Translations under genes and position numbers: made by a program | In this document: in pieces, positions 26,443 to 35,437 of the stretch | Layout of the letters: each line of letters begins with the position of its first letter | Numbering within the stretch: the first letter of the stretch is position 1 | Assembly (NCBI GenBank): GCA_016710765.1 | Contig: JADJUJ010000008.1 | Coordinates: 248,001 to 312,000 of the forward strand | Source of the DNA: Lewinellaceae bacterium | GTDB taxonomy: Bacteria > Bacteroidota > Bacteroidia > Chitinophagales > Saprospiraceae | DNA: 64,000 nucleotides | Direction: 5' to 3' | Notes under the pieces: generated by a model | What the model was told of the DNA's origin: nothing | Databases searched by the model: none | Seen by the model: the letters and a program-made list of their open reading frames with translations, nothing else

Positions 26443-26640
26443 GCAACTATTTAGGTACTCTCAAATAATTGATTATTAATATTTTAGGATTGAAGCGATT
26501 TTCGAAAATGTGTTAAAATTTATCTCTAAACGCCAATGTCATTTAAAACTGGTTAAAAATATATATTATTTTTTGCAAAAATGATAACGAAAGCATCGTC
26601 CCTTTAATCAAAACATCAATTTAAGTACCTAAATAGTTGC
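26443..26640. mobile_element. miniature inverted-repeat element, AT-rich
   Basis: A perfect 17-bp inverted repeat (GCAACTATTTAGGTACT at 26443-26459, and its complement at 26624-26640) bounds about 200 bases of AT-rich sequence without a gene. A -7-like TATATTTG (26652-26659) lies right outside the right end. Confidence 0.6.
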
Positions 26641-26772
26641 CAATTTTTTCTTATATTTGTGTATCTCACAAATAAGCCAACCAACCAGGCGGGCAACAGT
26701 TGTATGATCACTTGGGTGTTCCGGGTGTTTTTTAATTCAACCTTTTGCATCAATGAAAACTTATAATTCACA

Positions 26773-27094
26773 TTAAGTATCAGGACACAATTATACTCGA
26801 AGTAAAGTGGTTTGCGAAAATATTCGCGCCGTCATCAGTTCTAATGGCAAGGCATAAAACGCAGACGATGCAGCGCATCGGCGAGTATTTATAACGCAGC
26901 CAGAAGGGCTGAGGACAAGTGAGCATTCGCAAACCACTTTATTTCGAGTATAAATGACAAAATCCACTTTGCTCTTTTGTGCCAATACAGCGTTATTTTT
27001 TTCAGACATATCGCTGCTATGTGTTCAAAAAATGCCTTGTCTTGTCACAAATCGCTGCGTTTATTTTATCATTTAATTGTGTCCTGATACTTAA
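26773..27094. mobile_element. nested miniature inverted-repeat element
   Basis: The outer ends (26773-26793 and 27074-27094) form a perfect 21-bp inverted repeat containing AAGTATCAGGACACAA. Just inside the left end begins a second inverted repeat of 28 bp with one mismatch (about 26791-26818 and 26926-26953, core GTAAAGTGGTTTGCGAA). No transposase is encoded. It lies immediately upstream of the repeat protein gene at 27109 and may carry or displace that gene's promoter. Confidence 0.75.
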
Positions 27095-27108
27095 CTACAA
27101 CTAAAACC

Positions 27109-29740
27109 ATGAAAAAAACTAAAACATTTCTCCTGTCAATTTACTGCTTATTTCTACTGTTCTTATTGGGCGGTAGTTCAGCGCTCACCGCACAACCTTG
27201 TACGCTGGTCAGTGGAAACATTAACCTGGGAGGTCCTGCACATGACCTTGGGTATCAATCAAATGATCTAGACCAAACCACAGCGTCTTTGAGCAACGGA
27301 AATTTTGTCGTTGCCTGGGAAACGCGCGATGGCGTCGATGGGGATGGGAACGGCGCATTTTTTCAAGTGTTTAAGGAAGATGGAGAAGTGGTTACAGGTG
27401 TCATCATGCCTTATGCCGACATCAATCCTGCAGGAACAGGTGACCAGGGAGCCTTCGGCCCTAAAATTGTTGCCCTTAACTCCGGTTTTGCCATTGCATG
27501 GGAATCAGAAAATGGACCAGGAGATACCGGCCCAGTGAATGATGACCAACAGGATGTTTGCTTTCGGGTTTACAATAACAACGGCGCACCCGTTTCTGCC
27601 ACCACACGCGTCAGTGTGGATGAACAGGAAGATCATTTGGAATACATCCTACCCCAGAGTACAGGCGGCTTTGTGGTCCTGCTGCGGATCGACGAAGACG
27701 TGATCGGAAACAATACCGATGACTACTTTTATCAGGCGTTCAATTCGAGCGGTGTATCCACAAGTGGTGCGTTGAAGAACATAAGCGGCACCGCGCATGA
27801 TTTGGCTTTTCAAGCGACTGATCCCGGACACCCGATGGCAGATTTAGGAAATGGAATATTTGTGGTGAGTTGGGAAGCACGCGAGGATATTGACGGGAAC
27901 GGCACGGGGGCTTTTTTCCGAATATTCAACAGCAATGGTACGCCGGTAACTGGTGTGATCATGCCCTATGCCGACATCAATCCCATGGGAACAGGCGATC
28001 AGGGAACCCCTGGGCCAATTGTTAGCAGATTAGCGAATGGAAACTTTGTTGTTGGCTGGGAGTCCCAACAAGGCCCTGGCGATGGAGGGCCTTTGCCCGA
28101 TGACCAGCAAGATGTTTATTTCCGGATCTACAGCCCCACTGGAACGCCGGTTACCGGCACCACCAAAGCCAACAGCGATAATACTGCCGACGAAGAGCAT
28201 CTGGATGGAATTGTCCAACTCACGGGCGGAAACTTTGCCCTCCTTTACCATAGGGATGAAGATGATACCGGCAATACGGATGATTATTTTGTTCGGACTT
28301 TTACGCCCGGTGGCATGGCTGCGGGTGCGAGTGTTGAAATAAGCGGTGGTGCTCATACCAACGTGTACTGTACCGTTAAAACCAACAAAGGGCTTGCAGC
28401 CCTTACCAACGGCAACTTTGTCGTGGGTTGGTCTGCCTGGGACGCTGTTGATGGCGACGGTGAAGGTATTTACTACCGGGTATTTAACGCCATGGGTGCA
28501 GCGGTTAGCCAGGTTTCTATTCCCTATGCAGACACCAATCCGATGGGTACCGGAAACCAATCCACTACGGGCCCTGTGCTTGAGTCATTGCCGGAGGGAT
28601 TCACCATTGCCTGGGAATCGGAGCAGGGGCCCGGAGATTTTGGTCCTGCCCCAAATGGCCAGCAAGATGTCTACCACCGGGTGATTGATAACAGTGGCGT
28701 TGCGCTTTGTGGCACCACGAAAACCAATGCTGGCAACGATGCCGAAGAAGAGATCCTGGTTGCCGTTCAAGCCTTGAACAATGGCAATTTCGCGGTGGTT
28801 TACAGAGACGATGAGGATGCCACAGGAAACCACGACGATTTTTTTGTTCGGGTCATTGGCGGTGCGCCCTTACTGAATGTTTGCCCTACGGTTGGTACTG
28901 CCACCGTTTCTACGCCGGGTGTTTGTGTCGGCGATCCATTCACACTTACGGTCTCAGGCCTGCAAAACATGGCCATGTCGGCGAACAATGAAAAAGACTA
29001 CGGAATACGCTTCATGACTTTCGCCAATGCAACCAGCGACCCGTACAGTGGCGGCACGCCCATTGGCAGCGTTGCTTTTGCAAACCTGACTGGCGGCGGA
29101 ACAACGGCAACTTTGGCAGGCGTAACGAGCAATACGGCTACGCCAAACCTTTTTATCTATGCGATACTGGATGCCGTTCCGGGCGATCTTTCGTGTATGC
29201 CTTACGCACAAACGTCAATTGCCATCCATGCGTTGCCGATGGTGAGTATTTCGCTGCCCGACACCATTTTTGTGATGAATAGCATGCCGCCGGTTAATGT
29301 AGCTGGTGGAGGATTGCCGGTTGGTGGTGTGTACACAGATATGTACCAGGAAACCGAAGACGATGGCAACGGACTGACTTTTAGTTTTCCTCAATAATTT
29401 TTTGATCGGCGACAACAACATCATTACTTATACCTACACAGATGTCAATGGTTGTTCTGGCTCCGCTTCAAAAATAGTTTTTATTGCCAATGCGACGGTA
29501 GGGATTTATGACCTTGATACCTTGCCCGTAAGGATTTTTCCGAACCCAACTACTGGCGAAATATCGGTACAAGGTGTCGTTGTTGATCGCATAGAAGTAA
29601 TGGATGTCCATGGAAGAACGCTGTTGTCAAAAAACCATCCCGGCGTTGTTTTAGATATTTCTGACCTGGCGAGTGGGATCTATTTCCTGCGGATCATGGT
29701 GAAAGATCAGATGGTAGTGGAGCGGGTGGTTAAGGAATAA
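27109..29740 (+). CDS. secreted repeat protein with T9SS sorting domain, frameshifted near 29390
   Basis: About 877 residues when the frame is restored. A signal peptide (LLGGSSALTAQ) is followed by three long repeats of roughly 185 residues. Each contains a GNFVVAWETRDGVDGDGNGAFF-like strand pair, a MPYADINP-GTGDQG linker and an EDHLE...DDYF segment. A small Cys-containing domain and a Por-type sorting domain (VRIFPNPTTGEISVQG to VERVVKE) follow. The first frame stops at 29397; the rest continues in another frame from about 29390, and the T9SS domain is only in that second frame. A single-base error or mutation in the TTTT run before the stop would explain it. The repeats resemble those of adhesin-like calcium-binding proteins, so a surface or adhesive role is likely. 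Confidence 0.8.
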
Positions 29741-29748
29741 GGGGTCAA

Positions 29749-29792
29749 GGAGTAGGAGGGGCATTTGGGCTCACCTACTCCTACTCAATTGG
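29749..29792 (+). terminator. hairpin terminator after the repeat protein
   Basis: GGAGTAGG (29749-29756) pairs with CCTACTCC (29774-29781). The right flank CTACTCAATTGG resembles the CACTCGATTGG end of the hairpin repeats at 20582 and 22739. Confidence 0.6.
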
Positions 29793-29901
29793 CGAAAGCC
29801 AATCTATTTGCAAACGCGCCTCAAACCCCAATCGGGAAAGTTATTTCCGGCAGGTTCTTAGCCAGATCTTGCTGGCCATGAACGCTTGTGCCATGTGCTG
29901 C

Positions 29902-30366
29902 TTATTTAATCCAAAGTAATAATAAGGAAGAAATTAGGCTTGCAATAACTCCAAGCGGAATTCCTTTTAGAAAGCCAATAACATGTGGTCGAAATGATCT
30001 GTAATAACTTGTGTTTGGGAGGGCTAGAAATTTTGGATGCCATTTGATGATAATAAGGTAATCCAATACCAAAAGGTCATAAAGGTGTATGATGAAGAAC
30101 ACGCCAAATGAATTGATCCAAAGATGGATCAAACTCGGTGTGGTTGATAGTGAATTGGTGTATTTGACATTTGCGTAGAAGAGCAACCCCAGCAAAAAAC
30201 ATAAAAACACAATCGCACCCAGGACCGATTTAAAGTTTTTCTCTTTTCTAAAGTTTCCATGTTCATCCCTCATAGCAGAAGCAATTCCGCTATAGGCCAT
30301 AAAAAAAATTAAGCCAGTGAATAGAACACAACCTAATGCCCCAATTTCTAAGATGTTTTTTAGCAT
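29902..30366 (-). CDS. four-helix membrane protein, unknown function
   Basis: About 154 residues. The ATG at 30366 is preferred over a TTG at 30381. Hydrophobic segments lie at about residues 8-25, 48-65, 85-105 and 130-150. There are no catalytic motifs and no family was recognised. It is a minus-strand gene between a T9SS cargo gene and the propeller remnant. Confidence 0.6.
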   Translation of the reverse strand: MLKNILEIGALGCVLFTGLIFFMAYSGIASAMRDEHGNFRKEKNFKSVLGAIVFLCFLLGLLFYANVKYTNSLSTTPSLIHLWINSFGVFFIIHLYDLLVLDYLIIIKWHPKFLALPNTSYYRSFRPHVIGFLKGIPLGVIASLISSLLLLWIK

Positions 30367-30420
30367 GGTAATTATATACAATGTCGTTAATCTGGACTTT
30401 AGCCTTTGGGTGTTGGTCTT

Positions 30421-30561
30421 TTAGGTTTGTGTCATTTTAATTACTTCTTTGCCATCAAATTTCCACAACCCCTCTCTATTCCCAAACCAAATATTGTCTT
30501 CAGGGTCATCAACAATAAATATTATTCGATCGTATTTCTGTCCGTCACGATCTACAAATAC
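30421..30561 (-). pseudogene. 3' remnant of a propeller gene cut by the ISL3 element
   Basis: Reading 30561 down to the stop at 30421 gives 46 residues, including EDNIWFGNREGLWKFDGKEV, one propeller blade of the Reg_prop type like those of the gene at 19385. It abuts the left end of the insertion element. Its 5' part lies beyond the other end (31856-32160). The middle blades are missing. Confidence 0.8.
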
Positions 30562-30564
30562 TTA

Positions 30565-31855
30565 GGCTCTTCGTGACTTTATATGGGTGAGTGGCTAAAG
30601 TTGAGTTTGCCGCAAGTGAAAAGGATCATGTTCATAAAGTTGTCTTTGTTTCGGTAACCTCTGGCCCTTCGTTTGGCGAGTTGGATTTTGGAGTTGATAC
30701 CTTCGAGGATTCCGTTGTTGATTTTAGATTTGGCGTAATTGATGATTCCAGACCAATGGGCACGGATGGTATTTGCGGCTTTTTGAAATGGGAAAATGCC
30801 GCTTTTGTCGGCTTGCTTGCACCAGTCTTTCAGGAATTTTTCGGCCATTTTGGTGTCGTTGAAGTTCCAGAATTCGCGCAACAGTTCTTTGAGTTGGTAT
30901 CCTTCTCCAAGTTTGGGGTACAATGTGATGAGTTCCAGTAGTTCGTCGAACTTTTTGTCGCTGAGGTTTTCGTTGTTTTTCAGCAGGGTGTACTTATGGT
31001 TCTTCAGTTCACTGCACTCTTGGCGTTCGATTCTGCGCAGGTCATCCATGGCCTTGTTGACCACTTTGGTAACGTGAAAGCGGTCAAAAGTGATGGCGGC
31101 GTTAGGCAAGGATTCGTAGCAGCCAGCGATAAAGGCAGGCGACATGTCAATACTGACCTGTTCGACACACTCACTGGGAGAGCCATTTTCATCCAAAAAA
31201 GCCTGCTAAAACGGCTACTGATACTGGTCTTTACCCTCTGTAACGTCGAAAACCGAGTTGTATCTAAATCGACCCCAACGGTCACATAGTCATGGCCACG
31301 CCTAAACGAGGTCTCGTCCATGCCTACTCGCTGGATGCTAGTGTAGTCTGTATTAGCTCGAGCCTTTCGGACGTGGTGCTTAAAGATGTTCCAGATGCGC
31401 TGGTCATGCTCGTCCACCAAGCGAGCAACGCTGAGGACAGGCATCTCTAACTCGATCAGGCTCATGGCAAAAGCCTCGAAAAGCAAGGTGAAGCCAGTAT
31501 TGCGACGAGCCCAAGGCACTTGAACTGTCTTGACCGATCCACCGCTGTCTTTGATGCGAGGAACTCGGGCATGAAGGTAGCAATGGTGCTCGAAGAAGTT
31601 GAGGTGGCGCCAAGTATGATCGTTTGTGTCGTGAGCCTTGCAGGGGACACCCAGATCATCCAAAAAGGTGCTTCCAGCAGGAAAATCAAGGCGAATGTGC
31701 AACTCCTTGTTGCCCGATTCACCAACCTCAAAATCAATCGAAACTACCTGCCAGGGGCTGATATCGCCCAAGGCAATCTCAAATAATTGCTTGCTGTTCA
31801 TAGATGCAAATATCATTCAAAGAACTAACCCACCCATATAAAGTCACGAAGAGCC
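30565..31855. mobile_element. ISL3-family insertion sequence, complete ends
   Basis: A 1291-bp element with perfect 25-bp terminal inverted repeats (30565-30589 and 31831-31855, beginning GGCTCTTCGTGACTTTATAT). It encodes one transposase on the minus strand. The 8-bp flanks, AATACTTA on the left and ATATTATT on the right, do not match, so the usual target duplication is absent. It interrupts a propeller gene from which sequence has been lost. Confidence 0.9.
30579..31816 (-). pseudogene. ISL3-family transposase, frameshifted
   Basis: About 412 residues when the frame is restored. The N-terminal part has the Zn/HTH region (DLGVPCKAHDTNDHTWRHLNFFEHHCYLHARVPRI). The DDE catalytic core is visible as GMDETSFRRGHDYVTVGVD, then VSIDMSPAFIAGC, and later LEGINSKIQLAKRRARGY. 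The frame breaks at a run of six A on the plus strand (31195-31200): the upstream frame reads SRLFWMKM, while the next frame continues LDENGSPSECVEQ. One base is missing from the run. With the base restored, the transposase would be intact. The stop codon lies inside the left terminal repeat. Confidence 0.85.
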
Positions 31856-32160
31856 ATATTATTTTTATGGTCCGAGGTAATGGAACAGGCTTGGTTACTG
31901 CTCAATCCGTTTTTCTCGGTATAGTTTTTAAATGCTTTTCCATCATAATGAAATATACCACCGCCATTACTGCTAAACCAAAGAGTACCGTCTTTGTCGA
32001 GATAAGTATTTGAAAATCCATTCTCAGGAATCGGTATTTTGACCATTTCTGAACCTTTCTCAGCCTGGAGAGATTGTTTTACTTTTTTTGCTTGTCCGTT
32101 ACAAGAAATAACAGTCGAAGCCAAAATCGTTATAAATATATTTTTTATTAATCGTGTCAT
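31856..32160 (-). pseudogene. 5' part of a propeller lipoprotein cut by the ISL3 element
   Basis: The start MTRLIKNIFITILASTVISC gives a lipoprotein signal (Cys at residue 20). A first blade follows: DKDGTLWFSSNGGGIFHYDGKAF, then NGLSSNQACSITSDHKNN, where the element begins. The matching C-terminal blade is at 30421-30561. An intact paralog has about seven blades, so roughly 200 residues were lost. Confidence 0.8.
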
Positions 32161-32435
32161 TTCGTTTTTTTGGGTTACAACTGGCAATGAATCGGAAGCA
32201 CCAGATTGATAGCGAATAACAAGGTGTTGAACGAAGCCGCCGACCAACGGCAACCTCCCTAAAGGTCGCAAGTTTGTGATGTTGTTTCCGGTTTAAATCT
32301 ACCGACAAACCCGATGAAAATTTTATGTGAAATAGGTGCTCCGTGACCAAATTTGATGCGTTTGTCTTGGGGGGATGTGACGGTGGTGCGGTGCGTAATT
32401 GAAACCTGGCGTGAATTGGGTAGGTCTCCCCGTCC

Positions 32436-34745
32436 TTACTCCCCAACGGTAAAATTCAGCAATACATACCCTTCCGGGCTGGCAATACGCAACCGATACA
32501 CGCCCGCCGCCAGAAATCCCACATCCCAAAATAACCGGAAGTCCGTCCCGGTACACTGTTGATGCGCCATTATGTGGCCCTGAACGTCGATAATGTCCAA
32601 CTCCAACGATTGAAAGGTTTCAAAATTAAGTTCCAGGACAAAGTTGTCATGAACGGGATTTGGGTAGAGTTTGTGCGATTTCAAAGCCGGCAGCAAACTG
32701 GTACTGCTGGCAAGATCTATGGTGGCACAATAAACCTCGGAACAGTTGTGGCAGTCGGCTACTGTAACGCAATAAACGCCAGGATCAAGCCCCTGGATTT
32801 CGGCGCTGCTTTGCCCGGTATCCCAGGCGTAGATATAAGGAATACACCCGCCCTGCGGCGTGATGGCGATCGACCCGTTTGATTGCCCTTGGGTCGTGGG
32901 TGTAATCACCAGGCTTGCAGTAAAAGGAACAGGATCACTTTGAATGGAAGCAGAAATACCCGTACTGAGGTTGTAATACGTCCCACTGGCGCTGCTGCGC
33001 AATTCCACACTGCGAACCATATAGGAAATCAACCCTTGCCCGGCACAGGAATCGAGGTACGTGGTAGCGGTCAGTGGAACCTGGTTGAGCAATTGGTAAG
33101 CGGTATCGGCGGGCGTTTTTTTGTAAACGTAGTATCCCAGTGCTCCCACCGGATCCTGCCAGTCCAACTGCACACTAAGGCCTGCCTGACTCGCCTGCAG
33201 GTTTTCAACCGGCCGGAACATGTGCATGCGAAGGGTAGGATCGCCCATGAGGGCTGAATGTATCATGCTGCCATAATAACGGGGTGTATGGAGGCCGAGA
33301 TTGGTCATTGTGGTCAATGCAGAATATCCGATGTGTTCGCCGAGCGCCATGTGGTGTAAAAACCAGACAGGGCGGTTCCCCCAGGTACTGATCAAACAAG
33401 TCCGGGAGGCAATGGCGCCGCGCAGGAAATCATTCGGGTAGTCCCAGTCGCCGAAATAAGAGCCAAAAATCATGGTAAAGGCCATTTGCAACGAATCGGT
33501 GGTAAAATTCATCGTGCTGGAAATATCCGAAGCGCTCTCCGGTCCGCCGCCACCGCATCCATACGACCACATGTACGACTGGTTCGAGAGCGTTTGGCGG
33601 TATGGCAGGTCCTTGACATTAGAAAACCCGAACATGGGTGTAAAGTTTTTCCAGCCGGCTTCGCCAAATCCATCCAAATCTGCCGGAAAATTATTGTCGA
33701 CGAGGCCCCGTTCCAGCATGGGCATCATACCGGTTCGCCAGGCATGATCTTTGTCGAGGTACCGCCGCAAAAGCTGTTCTTCGGATTCGGGGAACTTGGT
33801 CATATTCGAAAAATCGACCCGTCCGACCTGCAATTTTATTGGAGTTGGGAAAACGCTGTTGTCGAATTTTCCATCGCCGGGAACATTGTCATTTCTGGTG
33901 CCGGGCGGCGAGGTTACATTAATCGTTTGGTCGGTCCAGGTTCCATCCAGGTTGGCATAAAACCCGTCGCAGGGCCAGGCGCCTCTGTGATCGTCGTGCC
34001 CATCGGGGGCGATGAATCCGGCATAGGGCACCGGAACGCGTCCGAAAAGCAACAAACATTGGTTGTTGTCCGGATGCGTTTCAGCCCACGATTTGATGTA
34101 GGCTTTCACCGTCGGCACAAGGTCGTTTCGGTCGATGTATATCGCCTGGCCTTGCCAGCCATCTGCCTGGATATCGGCTAATAACCGCGCAATTTCCGGT
34201 GCAAGCGCTTGTTTAAACGTGCTATCGATGACCACCAGACAAGCGCCGCGATGATGGGTGGGTGGGAGTTGAATAGCGGAATAAATATAACCCGCGCCAA
34301 AATTTGGGGTGCCGTTTCCATAAGGAAAGGCAGGCAAACTTTTCAGAACCTGATATTCATAACCCATGCCGGCAACGACACTGGTGTCGGTCCAGGAGAT
34401 GCTGCCAGGCCCGATGGTGGCCAGGCTGTCGCCCCACTGCGTGTCGGATTTGTCTTTTCGCCAGATGGTATAACCGCCGTTTGCCGTATCCAATACCCAA
34501 TTCAATACAATCCTGGGCGGATCTGCCTGCACAGTCGCTTCGAGCATAACCGATTGCCTGGCGTCAAATATGTTTTGTGCATTGATTGGCGTGGTGTTGA
34601 GAAACAGGAGGGTAGCGAAGAGGAGGATTGATTGGGCCAATGGGGTTTTCGCATCTTTCAGAGGGGCTTGCATCTCGTCTTCGTGCAGGTCTTTGTGGGC
34701 TTGTTCCTGAATGCTTGAAAAATCCGGGCTTCTTTTCACTTGCAT
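32436..34745 (-). CDS. C25-like (gingipain-fold) secreted protein with T9SS sorting domain
   Basis: 769 residues. A signal-like stretch (SILLFATLLFLNTTPINAQ) lies near residue 50, so the start may instead be the Met at 34673. A fibronectin-III-like domain follows. Next is a caspase/gingipain-like region: CLLLFGRVPVPYAGF, then HDDHRGAWPCDGFYANLDG, then IASRTCLISTWGNR, ending HSALMGDPTLRMHMF. The CDGFYANLDG and GDPTLR blocks are hallmarks of family C25. A second fibronectin-III domain, an SprB-like GCIPYIYAWDTGQSSAEI strand set and a Por-type sorting domain (YPNPVHDNFVLELN to LLNFTVGE) complete it. Whether the Cys/His dyad is intact is uncertain. Confidence 0.78.
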   Translation of the reverse strand: MQVKRSPDFSSIQEQAHKDLHEDEMQAPLKDAKTPLAQSILLFATLLFLNTTPINAQNIFDARQSVMLEATVQADPPRIVLNWVLDTANGGYTIWRKDKSDTQWGDSLATIGPGSISWTDTSVVAGMGYEYQVLKSLPAFPYGNGTPNFGAGYIYSAIQLPPTHHRGACLVVIDSTFKQALAPEIARLLADIQADGWQGQAIYIDRNDLVPTVKAYIKSWAETHPDNNQCLLLFGRVPVPYAGFIAPDGHDDHRGAWPCDGFYANLDGTWTDQTINVTSPPGTRNDNVPGDGKFDNSVFPTPIKLQVGRVDFSNMTKFPESEEQLLRRYLDKDHAWRTGMMPMLERGLVDNNFPADLDGFGEAGWKNFTPMFGFSNVKDLPYRQTLSNQSYMWSYGCGGGGPESASDISSTMNFTTDSLQMAFTMIFGSYFGDWDYPNDFLRGAIASRTCLISTWGNRPVWFLHHMALGEHIGYSALTTMTNLGLHTPRYYGSMIHSALMGDPTLRMHMFRPVENLQASQAGLSVQLDWQDPVGALGYYVYKKTPADTAYQLLNQVPLTATTYLDSCAGQGLISYMVRSVELRSSASGTYYNLSTGISASIQSDPVPFTASLVITPTTQGQSNGSIAITPQGGCIPYIYAWDTGQSSAEIQGLDPGVYCVTVADCHNCSEVYCATIDLASSTSLLPALKSHKLYPNPVHDNFVLELNFETFQSLELDIIDVQGHIMAHQQCTGTDFRLFWDVGFLAAGVYRLRIASPEGYVLLNFTVGE

Positions 34746-34831
34746 GGTTGTTTGTGTAAATTTCGTGAAAAGTTATCAGTTTTTCAGCGGATGGAGGATT
34801 TTGAATAGTTTCGCAGTTGCCAGCGTTTGCT

Positions 34832-34886
34832 AACCCTGATAATACTAATAAATTGATTCTCTTTGATTTTTAACCGAACACTACTG
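34832..34886. repeat. direct repeat, IS end, left copy
   Basis: 55 bases match 35241-35295 with five differences, same orientation. Both end in ACACTACTG, which looks like the outer end of the IS4-type element. Confidence 0.8.
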
Positions 34887-34887
34887 G

Positions 34888-35265
34888 CGCAGGATCAAAT
34901 TTTATGACAAAGAACAAAATCGAACTTTCGTATTCCTTACGAACAACTTTGAAATTGAAGCACTCCAAATTACTAAACTTTACAAGTGCCGTTGGCATAT
35001 TGAGTTGTTTTTCAAGTGGGTCAAACAGCATTTGCGAATTAAGGTGTTTTGGGGAGAAAGTGCAAATGCAGTAAAGACCCAAATTTGGATAGCCGTCTGT
35101 ACATATGTACTAGTGGCCATCCTCAAGAAAAAACTTCAAATATCTATCAGCATGAACGAAATCCTACAAATTTTGAGCGTGTCTGCTTTTGACAAAACAC
35201 CTGTGAATCAATTACTTATGAATGAGTATAACAAAAAAACAACCCCGATAATCCTAATCAATTGA
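34888..35265 (+). pseudogene. C-terminal remnant of an IS4-family transposase
   Basis: Reading in frame gives RRIKFYDKEQNRTFVFLTNNF, then YKCRWHIELFFKWVKQHLRI and ANAVKTQIWIAVCTYVLVAI, the conserved YREK-type C-terminal part of IS4-family transposases of Bacteroidota. The first two thirds of the gene are missing. The fragment is framed by two copies of what appears to be the element's own right end, so an internal deletion or collapse of a tandem pair is likely. Confidence 0.85.
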
Positions 35266-35295
35266 TTCTCTTTGATTTATAACCGGACACTACTG
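35241..35295. repeat. direct repeat, IS end, right copy
   Basis: Second copy of the 55-base sequence at 34832. It starts 25 bases before the remnant's stop codon, as expected for the natural right end of the element. Confidence 0.8.
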
Positions 35296-35437
35296 TGGAA
35301 ATATTAGAATTAAAGTTTGAACACCCTTTTTAAAATAGCATGTGCATTATTTATCAACGAATATTTTGGTAAGAATTAATGCATTGAAAGTCAAATAGTT
35401 AATTCTTTGGAGCAAAGCCCAACACTAAATACCCCAA

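Larger units (their letters stand above)
34746..35437. other. spacer with IS4-like remnant
   Basis: The stretch between the C25-like gene and the helical protein holds the IS4-like remnant and its flanking direct repeats. Nothing recognisable lies in 35296-35437. Confidence 0.6.

Noticed and set aside
26791..27009. Minus-strand reading frame inside the nested miniature element
   Set aside because: 72 residues of mixed composition spanning inverted-repeat arms; no resemblance to a transposase.
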